This document shows positions 52,355 through 59,813 of a stretch of DNA of 64,000 bases, one piece after another. The notes below the pieces were generated by a model. That model was not told the origin of the DNA and searched no databases. It worked only from the letters and a program-made list of their open reading frames with translations. The position numbers and the translations under genes are program-made. Position 1 is the stretch's first letter, and every line of letters begins with the position of its first letter. The DNA comes from Empedobacter brevis NBRC 14943 = ATCC 43319. GTDB taxonomy: Bacteria > Bacteroidota > Bacteroidia > Flavobacteriales > Weeksellaceae. The DNA is taken from NCBI RefSeq assembly GCF_000382425.1, contig NZ_KB908292.1, positions 248,001 to 312,000 of the forward strand. Direction: 5' to 3'.

Positions 52355-52609
52355 TGTAGACAAACCCCGACATAAAGAGGAAAGTGTCAACATATTGAAG
52401 ATTTTAACAGAGTAAATTTAAACAACAAAAGCCATAAATTAGCCTTAGATCGACAAAGATGCCGCTCTAAATCGTACCCCCTTATTATGCAGACAAAAGG
52501 GAGACAAAAAAAGAGTTAAAAAGGCTGTTTTTGACCAATAACTGACTACTATTGTCCACCCTGGAAGCCACTCATTTTTAAAGGTTGAATTTAATTTTAC
52601 AACATAAAA
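52355..52609 (+). other. Left end of the conjugative element, integrase upstream region
   Basis: About 255 bp with no gene. It holds several AGACAAA words (in TAGACAAACCCC, CAGACAAAAGGG and GGAGACAAAAAA), which are candidates for integrase arm-binding sites. The promoter of the integrase should also lie here; no clear TAnnTTTG was found. Confidence 0.45.
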
Positions 52610-53848
52610 ATGAAGCGTATGAGAAGTACATTCAAAGTCCTTTTCTTTCTGAAAAGAGACAAACAAAAAAAAGACGGAAGTGTACCTGTTTATTGCAGGA
52701 TTACCATTGATGGAAAAGAAGCCCGTTTCGGAATGAAAAAGGATATTGATCCTAAACTTTGGAAGGTGAAAGAAGGAAAGGCAACGGGAAAAAGTGCCGA
52801 ATCATCTGAAATAAATGCACTGCTTGAAACAACAAAAGCCGCAATCCATAAAATTTATCGTGATGTTCAAGAGCGAGAAAATGCCGTTACAGCCGAAAAA
52901 GTAAAAAACATTTTTCTCGGAATCGACAGCAAACAATATATGTTGTTGAAAGCATTTGACGAACACGTTGAAGAAAATTTTAATCTGATAGGTAAAAGGA
53001 TTGTAAAATCTACCTATACTAGATATTACTATCTACGAATCAGGTTATCGGAATTTCTTTTAGAAAAATACAACCTTTCTGACATTCCACTTCGGGAAAT
53101 CAACTATCAGTTTATCCGTGATTTTGAAATGTATCTACTGACAGTTCGTGGAAATAAGCAAAGTACCATTGCCCAATATTTAATCAGTTTAAAGAAAATA
53201 GTCGAGTTGGCTTACAAAAATGAATGGATTTTCCGGAATCCGTTTATCAATTATAAAATAGAAGACGAAAAATCTGAAAGAGGCTATCTTACCCAAAGAG
53301 AAATCGAAATTTTGATGAATTGGAAATTGGATAAAAGACTGGAGAGAACAAGAGATGTTTTTATTTTCTGCTGCTTTACGGGTTTATCCTATATTGATGT
53401 ATTCAAATTTACCAAAGAAAAAATTCAATTATCTATTGACGGGCAACAGTGGATTATGGGGAAACGAGAGAAAACCGATATGGATTATTTTATTCCAATG
53501 ATGGAAATACCAAAGAAAATTCTGGATAAATATAAAAACCAAACTTTCAAAGACGGGAAACTACTTCCTGTAAAAACGAGTAGAACAGTGAATCCACATT
53601 TAAAAGAAATTGCGGAAATATGTGGAATTAAAAAGCATCTGACTTTTCACTTATCACGCCATACTTTTGCCACTTTAGCCATGTCAAAAGGCGTTTCATT
53701 GGAAAGCGTGAGTAAAATGTTGGGACATAAAGATATAAAAACTACCCAGATTTATGCAAAAATGACGACTGAAAAAGTTAGCAGAGATATGGCAATTTTC
53801 AAAGAAAGCATCAAAGAAACTGAAAGAAAATTTGCAATGAATTTTTGA
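52610..53848 (+). CDS. int: Tyrosine site-specific integrase of the conjugative element (IntDOT-like)
   Basis: A 412-residue integrase: N-terminal arm-binding domain (1-100), SAM-like core-binding domain (about 108-205) and catalytic domain (about 220-395). Catalytic residues seen are H347-x-x-R350 (HLSRHTF), H373 (LGH) and Tyr382 (IYAKM). The position of the first catalytic Arg is Ser260 (CFTGLSYIDV), as in IntDOT of the Bacteroides element CTnDOT, where the first Arg is also replaced by Ser (established knowledge). It lies at the very end of the element, beside the junction with the DUF1398 gene, and would excise and insert the element. Confidence 0.95.
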   Translation: MKRMRSTFKVLFFLKRDKQKKDGSVPVYCRITIDGKEARFGMKKDIDPKLWKVKEGKATGKSAESSEINALLETTKAAIHKIYRDVQERENAVTAEKVKNIFLGIDSKQYMLLKAFDEHVEENFNLIGKRIVKSTYTRYYYLRIRLSEFLLEKYNLSDIPLREINYQFIRDFEMYLLTVRGNKQSTIAQYLISLKKIVELAYKNEWIFRNPFINYKIEDEKSERGYLTQREIEILMNWKLDKRLERTRDVFIFCCFTGLSYIDVFKFTKEKIQLSIDGQQWIMGKREKTDMDYFIPMMEIPKKILDKYKNQTFKDGKLLPVKTSRTVNPHLKEIAEICGIKKHLTFHLSRHTFATLAMSKGVSLESVSKMLGHKDIKTTQIYAKMTTEKVSRDMAIFKESIKETERKFAMNF

Positions 53849-53947
53849 AAAAAAAACCGAATATAAACATACAAACGGAAATGGTTTTTTATAGCTGTTT
53901 TCGTTTTTTGTATTCACTCATAAATAAAGAACCTACTAGTTATAATA

Positions 53948-54030
53948 CCTATAAAAATAATACAGGGTACAAATTATCCACCTATAAAAAATACTGCAAG
54001 TCTCAACCACTGACCTGTGATAAGTAAGAG
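53948..54030 (+). repeat. Short block of 33-bp palindromic repeats
   Basis: Three units starting at 53948, 53981 and 54014, exactly 33 bp apart: CCTATAAAAATAATACAGGG, CCTATAAAAAATACTGCAAG and a decayed CCTGTGATAAG. They are the same repeat as the large array at 58592-59079, so one array has been split by the cargo between them. Confidence 0.85.
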
Positions 54031-54109
54031 CTATTGGTATCTAATTTTTCAGCAAGTAATTATAGCAAAAGTCCTTTTTCGTTAAATTCATTGTTGTTTT
54101 CAAACTTTT

Positions 54110-54358
54110 CAAGTTTGCATCGTAGGTCTGTAAAAACCTCTTTGCTTTGTATGATGTTTTTTTATGTCTTCAGCATTTATACTTTTGACATATTCGAGCA
54201 AATCTCTTCCTGTCAATTGAAGTAGTTTATCATTAATCATTACCGCAACTCCACTTTTTCCGATGATTGAAATTTGATTGTTGAACCTTAAGATTGGGTG
54301 TAATTCTTAGTATATCTATTGCTGTTCCTCCAGAACCAGCTACGGAATTTTCAACATT
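54110..54358 (-). pseudogene. Remnant of a TonB-dependent (OMP beta-barrel) receptor plug
   Basis: On the minus strand two frames join to give SGGTAIDILRITPNLKV followed, after a frameshift, by NNQISIIGKSGVAVMINDKL and LQLTGRDLLEYVKSINAEDI. This is the plug of an OMP_b-brl_3-type receptor. The match is cut off sharply at 54358 on the 5' side, and on the 3' side the frame breaks after DIKK at 54157. It is too short and broken to be a gene. Confidence 0.7.
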
Positions 54359-54362
54359 AAAA

Positions 54363-54537
54363 ACTAATTTGAATGAGCTTCGCATTAATTATATTACTTA
54401 TGAATTGTATCATAATCCCAATTTTGGAGTATACTGTTGAAGGTTTAGCTTTGAATTGTGGTGTCTTCTCCCGACAGAATTTCTCTGATCTTTTTCAGGA
54501 AATTAACGGTATTCGTCCAACAGATTTTATAAAGTAA
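54363..54537 (+). pseudogene. Remnant of an AraC-family regulator (C-terminal half of the HTH)
   Basis: Frame 1 gives NLNELRINYITYELYHNPNF, then after a 1-base shift YTVEGLALNCGVFSRQNFSD and LFQEINGIRPTDFIK with a stop at 54535. This is the second helix-turn-helix of an AraC protein. The 5' part of the gene is missing; its cut end is within 5 bp of the cut end of the receptor remnant on the opposite strand. Confidence 0.72.
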
Positions 54538-54602
54538 AGAAAAGCTGAATTAAAGGAAAAAGAAACTAAAAAGGAGGGATGTTAAAAATTATTTTTTAAG
54601 AG

Positions 54603-54625
54603 AACTCCTTCAATAATCAGGAGTT
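54603..54625 (-). terminator. Hairpin after the nuclease gene
   Basis: Stem AACTCCT / AGGAGTT with a 9-nt loop, just past the stop codon on the minus strand; the T tract is weak. Confidence 0.5.
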
Positions 54626-54630
54626 TACAG

Positions 54631-55347
54631 CTAGTTTTGTATTATTTTGGAATAATCTAAAAACAAATGGAAAATAGAAAATAAAGAACAATCCTTTTTC
54701 TTATGTTCTGATAAATACGATGCATCAAAACCATTTTTAATCATTAGATTTTCTAGCTGTTTAATAGTTTCAATATCCGAATTTGAAGAAAGTTTTTGAT
54801 TTATTTTTCCGGATAGCATTATATGAGTTAAAGACGGATTTTCTATAAAAGCTAATTGTCCCTCAAAAGGCAATCTTAATTTTGTATAATTCCTCTCAGT
54901 AATTTTTTTTGTGTCTGTAACATATTCCGTAACTGATGAAGATGTTAATCTTTTGCATTCAATTGCAAAATATGGCTTGGTGTTTTTACCCCACGAATTT
55001 TTTTGTGCTTTATCTACGATATGAATATCAATAGGATCATTATGTAATTTATCATCTACCAAACCTCTGTACTCCTCAGAAACTTCCTTATTAACTGTAA
55101 AACGATCTGTTCCATCTTCAAACAAACAAAGCTCATTTTCAAGATAATCATCAACTAAACGGTTTCGTAAATAATCCTCTTTTTTTATTTTTCCAATTGT
55201 TTTTTCAGAAAGATCATAAACTATTTTATCTGTGATAATTTTTTCGTAACTACTAATTACACAAGTCAAAATATCTTTAATCTGTTTTTTAGTTAAGGAT
55301 ATTTTTTCTCGTCTTTTTTTAACAAAGTTTGAAGCATTTGAATTCAT
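54631..55347 (-). CDS. PD-(D/E)xK nuclease-like protein, partner of the methyltransferase
   Basis: A 238-residue protein. The stretch DPIDIHIVDKAQKNSWGKN followed by PYFAIECKRL gives the pattern P-x-D107 ... E130-x-K132 of PD-(D/E)xK nucleases, with an acidic residue upstream in EEYRGLVDD (91-99). The rest is helical and not recognised. It overlaps the methyltransferase gene by 4 bp (ATGA), so it is translated with it. Restriction or defence nuclease is the likely role. A non-cleaving accessory factor is the alternative. Confidence 0.7.
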   Translation of the reverse strand: MNSNASNFVKKRREKISLTKKQIKDILTCVISSYEKIITDKIVYDLSEKTIGKIKKEDYLRNRLVDDYLENELCLFEDGTDRFTVNKEVSEEYRGLVDDKLHNDPIDIHIVDKAQKNSWGKNTKPYFAIECKRLTSSSVTEYVTDTKKITERNYTKLRLPFEGQLAFIENPSLTHIMLSGKINQKLSSNSDIETIKQLENLMIKNGFDASYLSEHKKKDCSLFSIFHLFLDYSKIIQN

Positions 55348-58300
55348 TCAGCAGACTTGTTTAATTCGTTTAACTCTGCTTCTTGGATAATCTCTTTAAA
55401 TTCTGCTACATCATACCAAGCCATTGCTCTGTGCCAACATTTATATTCATTGGGTTTAATGATGTAAAAAGCATTATCTTCAAAACCTTTTATATCTTTT
55501 TGAATAAATAAGTTCTTTTCTATGTTATCTGTACTTACGATTTCAGAAACACTTAATGTATTTGCCAAACTTTTTAGTACGCTTTGTATATTTTTATTTT
55601 CTGAATAAATAATCGGATTATCTGGTTTTTCTTCTTTCATTATAAAATTCATTGCAATGAAATGATTTAAGGTATATACTTCAACTTGAATATATTCATC
55701 AACATAAATCTTTGAAAATTCATTAAGATAGATTTCTGCATATCTTTTCAAAAGCTCAATGTCATCATCTACCTTATGAGTAAATAAATCTTGTTTGCTT
55801 TCTTGAAACTGATATCTTGAGACATTTAAGACATAATCAATAAGATCTTTTTCATATTCTTTTATATCGTATAGTTCATAAATGATATTGTTTATTCTAT
55901 CTAAAGCATTATTGTCGATTGGTGGCTCTGGATTTTTATGGTTGGCTGATTTTAATTCAAATTTAGTATCATCCTTTTTAATATTGTTTAGATAGAATTC
56001 CTTTATAGGAGTCAATAATGAATCGAATAACTGTGTTATTTTCGTTTTTATTTCTTCGTTTGCAATTACAATAGGAAAATTTAGATATTCATCATCAAAT
56101 CTAATTGCAGGTCTTGTTCCAATTCCCCATGCGCCTGTAATATAAAATAAATAATAATTGTATAAATCACTAATTAATAGTGTATAAAGAAATTTCAGGA
56201 AGTTTTTATCATTGGAAGAAATAGAAAAAGTTCCTTTTCTAAAAACACTATCACTTTCTACGTATGAAATTACAGGTTTATTCCAATTTTTACTTTGTTC
56301 TTTTAATAAAATTTTTTCACCTAAAAATATATCTTTATTTCTTCCTCTTGATAGATAAACATCACTCTCTGAAAGTATTTTCGATTTACTAGTAAGAGTA
56401 TAGTATTCATTAATATCATTATTCTCAATTATCGGAAGACCAATTAATCCTTCAAATTTTTTGCAATCTTTTCCTCTTTCAATACCTGCTCCTTTAAGGA
56501 GTTTACCTTTTTTTACAAAATCAAAAATTTTATCTTTATTATAATTAACTTTATTTATGAAATGAAAATCTAAAGTATTCCCGTATAAAGCTACTTTAAA
56601 CATCCAATCATTTTCTATAAAATGTTTTTGAAGAATTTCTTTTTGATCAAATTTTTCAATGACAAGCATTCTGAAGTTTTTCAAAAAAGAATTTACTTTT
56701 AAACTATGGTGTTTTACAGTATTATTGAAATGTTCATTGTTATTCGATAACCGAAAGAATATTATAGACGTAGGACTTTCTTGGGTATCAAAAAGAGATT
56801 GTTTCACTGCTGATAAATCAAAAAACTTATCAATACAATATGTATTTAATACATCTTTTTTGAATTTTCTTGTAGTCTTTGAAACATTATAAAACATTGT
56901 ACTTGTTAATATTAATGCACTTTTTGTATCAAAAGTCATAAAATCCTTAACTCGTAATAAGAAAGATTGTGCAATCTCGAAGTTTCCAACAGTTTTGTTA
57001 TTTGTTGTTAGCCATTTAGTGTGTATTACATCATCTTTTTTACTCTTCCACGGCGGATTTCCAAGAATGAATTTCGGTTGTATATTTTTTATTGTTTCCT
57101 CAAAATCAGCAGATTCTAAATTATTTTCATTATTTAGTTTTCCAAAAAAGTTAGATTCAAAAAGGTTCTTACCTATTAACTTAGGAAATTGGTATATATT
57201 AATATCCGCAGGGTCTAAATAGTCTAACAATGCAATATAAATCGAAAAGCAAGTAACTTTCAAAGCCTGTGAGTTAATATCAATACCATAAAGGTTATTT
57301 TCTGCAAAACTTTTTATTTTTTCACTAAATAGAATTTTATCATCATTTCCATTTAATTCAATCTCTTTCTCGATGATTCTACGAAGAGATTGAACAAGAA
57401 ATATCCCTGAACCTACTGCTACCTCAAAAATAGTACAGTCTTCGGGTTTATTGTTTTTTAGAAACTCATCAACAGTATCTTTTAATATATAGTCTACTAA
57501 AAATGAAGGCGTATAGACTGCGGAATCTAGTTTTCTTTTCTCCTCATCAATTAGAGACTCGTAAATTCCCGAAATAACTTCTACAGGAATAATTGAAAAG
57601 TCAAATATTTCAAAAAAGAAATTTTTAAATAATGAATCATCTCCATCCAATTCTCCGGCAAAAACTGCAGATAAATAATCGGCTTGGTTATTTGTTAGTA
57701 CAAACTCTGTTTCTTTAAATAAAACTCCATTAAAACGTTTATTAAGTTTAATAAACAGTTGATTGAGATTTTCCGGATCTTTTATAAGCTGAATAAAGTT
57801 TTTACGTCTTTCATTCAAGTTCTCGACATCACCAGGAATTAATTCGTTATCTATATTGATTTTTCTATCAATCAGATAACGAATAAATATTAGTCTTAAA
57901 ATCAAAGAATTTGCCTCATTTTCATTCAATGAAGAATCGCTAGTTAAATGATTTCTAACCTCTTTTATATTACTGAATAAACGTTCGTTTACTCTTTTTC
58001 TATGGGTTTTACCTTTCTGTTTTTCAATATATTCTTTCTGGAACCAATCCCAAGTATTTCCACTTTCTAATTCCCAAAGATTAAATAATCTTTTTATTTC
58101 ATCCTCAGATAAATCTATTTTTTCAAGAGTGTTTTGCTTTTTGTCCTTAATATAATTTAGGGCATTAAAAACCTCAATACCTGTATCTTTGAGAATAAAA
58201 ATAATTGAGGTGTTATCAAAAGACCATACCTTTTTATACAAATCACTTAACTCTCGATTATCTTTTGTAAGGTCGAAAAACAGAATTAAAGGTTGCGAAT

Positions 58301-58469
58301 TAAAAATATAAACAGCATCAGGTAAAATTGATTCTATCTTTTGTTGGATATCCTTATGAAACTGTACATCATAATTGTTGTTGCTTTTATTTCTAAAAAC
58401 AACACTTTGGTCGAGATCAAGACTCTTCAGTACTTTATTTAAGCTATAATTATCCACAATATTCCTCAA
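55344..58469 (-). CDS. Eco57I-type N6-adenine DNA methyltransferase, large
   Basis: A 1041-residue protein. Methyltransferase motifs: Y319-TPSFLVDYIL (motif X type), FEVAVGSGIFLVQSL (motif I, about 348-362), NLYGIDINSQAL (motif II) and the catalytic GNPPW at 470-474. A long C-terminal half follows with a GTRPAIRFDDEYLNFPIVIA segment that resembles the target-recognition region of type IIG/BREX PglX-like enzymes. An N-terminal domain of about 150 residues (YIFNSQPLILFFDLT) precedes the helical region; I see no PD-(D/E)xK in it, so cleavage would come from the partner gene. It is the 5' gene of the two-gene unit. Confidence 0.9.
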   Translation of the reverse strand: MRNIVDNYSLNKVLKSLDLDQSVVFRNKSNNNYDVQFHKDIQQKIESILPDAVYIFNSQPLILFFDLTKDNRELSDLYKKVWSFDNTSIIFILKDTGIEVFNALNYIKDKKQNTLEKIDLSEDEIKRLFNLWELESGNTWDWFQKEYIEKQKGKTHRKRVNERLFSNIKEVRNHLTSDSSLNENEANSLILRLIFIRYLIDRKINIDNELIPGDVENLNERRKNFIQLIKDPENLNQLFIKLNKRFNGVLFKETEFVLTNNQADYLSAVFAGELDGDDSLFKNFFFEIFDFSIIPVEVISGIYESLIDEEKRKLDSAVYTPSFLVDYILKDTVDEFLKNNKPEDCTIFEVAVGSGIFLVQSLRRIIEKEIELNGNDDKILFSEKIKSFAENNLYGIDINSQALKVTCFSIYIALLDYLDPADINIYQFPKLIGKNLFESNFFGKLNNENNLESADFEETIKNIQPKFILGNPPWKSKKDDVIHTKWLTTNNKTVGNFEIAQSFLLRVKDFMTFDTKSALILTSTMFYNVSKTTRKFKKDVLNTYCIDKFFDLSAVKQSLFDTQESPTSIIFFRLSNNNEHFNNTVKHHSLKVNSFLKNFRMLVIEKFDQKEILQKHFIENDWMFKVALYGNTLDFHFINKVNYNKDKIFDFVKKGKLLKGAGIERGKDCKKFEGLIGLPIIENNDINEYYTLTSKSKILSESDVYLSRGRNKDIFLGEKILLKEQSKNWNKPVISYVESDSVFRKGTFSISSNDKNFLKFLYTLLISDLYNYYLFYITGAWGIGTRPAIRFDDEYLNFPIVIANEEIKTKITQLFDSLLTPIKEFYLNNIKKDDTKFELKSANHKNPEPPIDNNALDRINNIIYELYDIKEYEKDLIDYVLNVSRYQFQESKQDLFTHKVDDDIELLKRYAEIYLNEFSKIYVDEYIQVEVYTLNHFIAMNFIMKEEKPDNPIIYSENKNIQSVLKSLANTLSVSEIVSTDNIEKNLFIQKDIKGFEDNAFYIIKPNEYKCWHRAMAWYDVAEFKEIIQEAELNELNKSAE

Positions 58470-58591
58470 TATGCAAATCTAAATATAAAAAATAATATTA
58501 AGACTATAATTTGTTCTCCATTGTCAAAACAAATAAACTGTTAAAATATTTTAACTGGGACTGACTGTTAATTAGCGTTCAATCACCAGCC

Positions 58592-59079
58592 TATAAAGAA
58601 TAATGTAAGGTTCTATAGCTGACCTGTAAGAAATAATACAGGGTTCAATCACTGACCTATAAAAAATAGTGTAAGGTTCAACATTCAACCTGTAAAATAT
58701 AATACAGGGTGCAAATCACTCACCTATAAAAATACTACAAGGTTCAACGCTTTAACCTGTAAAAAATAATGTAAGGTTTAGCATTTCAACCTGTAAAGAA
58801 TACTGCAAGGTCCAGCCACTGACCTATAAAAAATAGTGTAAGGTTCAACATTCAACCTGTAAAATATAATACAGGGTTCAACATCCAACCTATAAAAAAT
58901 AACATAGGGTTTAGTACCCCAGCTATAAAGAATAATGTAGAGTACGAATCACCCGCCTATAAAAAATACTACAACGTCCAATGCTCTAACCTATAAAAAA
59001 TACTACAAGGTTCAGCCACTGACCTGTAAAAAATAAAGTAATGTTTAATACTTCAACCTGTAAAAAATAGCACAAGGTA
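58592..59079 (+). repeat. Tandem array of about 15 degenerate 33-bp palindromic repeats
   Basis: Units begin CCTRTAAA at a period of 33-34 bp (14 periods between 58592 and 59057). The core of each is an inverted repeat of about 20 bp, perfect in several units (CCTGTA-N8-TACAGG), degenerate in others, followed by a linker such as GTTCAACATTCAA. A 60-bp segment is present twice without change (58651-58710 and 58818-58877). The array is not coding and has no unique spacers. A short piece of the same array lies at 53948-54030. Confidence 0.93.
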
Positions 59080-59456
59080 TTCTTTTTAGATTTTTAAAAA
59101 CTTTAAATATTGATAATCATAAGTTTAACAAATAAAACACCCATTTTTTCAGAACTCTCAAAAAATCAGCCTTATTAATGAGCAAGATGTGTCTTTGTAT
59201 ATACAAATTTTAGCAAATTTCTATATCTAAAAGACCTCTTGCCTTTTTTGCAAAAAGGGGAAAAAACGACGGAACTTGTTTTTTAAAATTTCAATGAAAA
59301 TAGGTTTAATTATCCAAAAAAATCCATTTTACTCTTTTTTAATCTTTTCCTATTCCAGACTAATCTAAAGTAGTCTTACTCCGTCCAAGTCGCGTGAATA
59401 CTATTGTTTTCATGGTTTTGATGTGCCAATTTTGTAAAGGAAATATCCATGAAAAA
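59080..59456 (+). other. Intergenic region with candidate oriT
   Basis: No gene is seen. An inverted repeat at 59182-59242 has arms GCAAGA-tgt-GTCTTT and AAAGAC-c-TCTTGC, with a palindrome GTATATAC inside the loop. A hairpin CCTTTTT-TGC-AAAAAGG follows at 59243-59258. The position directly before the mobilization genes is where oriT sits in related elements (family knowledge), but no nick site can be named. Confidence 0.5.
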
Positions 59457-59813
59457 ATGAAAAATGGAAAAGAAGACGTGATTATTATAAGAGTTCAAAA
59501 ATTAAGAAAGAAAAACTGGAAGCAACTCTGTTTAGAAAAAAATATTTCTCTGACCAATTTAATCATTGATTCTGTAGAAAACAGGATTCTGGATGATGAG
59601 AGAAGAAAAATAGTAACGTTCATTGAAAAGCAGGACAACATCTTTGTTAAAATTGAAACCAACATTAATCAGATTGCCAAAACGGTAAACGGTCAAAAGT
59701 TCATTTCGGACTGTCAATTACAAAAGTTCTCTGAGCAGCTTGCTGAAATTATAGCACTAAAAAAGCAACAGAATGACCTTTTTCTAAAAATCTATTCAAT
59801 GCTTGGGAAATGA
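59457..59813 (+). CDS. Mobilization accessory protein (MobA/MobC-like, ribbon-helix-helix)
   Basis: About 118 residues from ATG 59457. An N-terminal ribbon-helix-helix-like segment (KEDVIIIRVQKLRKKNWKQL, NISLTNLIIDSVENRI) is followed by the typical tail KIETNINQIAKTVNGQ of relaxosome proteins. It would bind oriT and recruit the relaxase. The frame is open to a GTG at 59394, but the extra 21 residues are hydrophobic and unlike the family. Its stop overlaps the relaxase start (ATGA). Confidence 0.85.
   Translation: MKNGKEDVIIIRVQKLRKKNWKQLCLEKNISLTNLIIDSVENRILDDERRKIVTFIEKQDNIFVKIETNINQIAKTVNGQKFISDCQLQKFSEQLAEIIALKKQQNDLFLKIYSMLGK

Noticed and set aside
11571-52568. Shared ACCCTGGAA word at the island edge (11583) and near the integrase (52559)
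   Set aside because: Only about 10 bp; expected by chance and no further similarity around it.
53845-54225. Small plus-strand reading frames after the integrase
   Set aside because: They run through the 33-bp repeats and the receptor remnant on the other strand; no family resemblance or conserved features.
58592-59079. CRISPR array
   Set aside because: The repeats are degenerate, palindromic and contiguous at 33-34 bp; there are no constant direct repeats with unique spacers and no cas genes.
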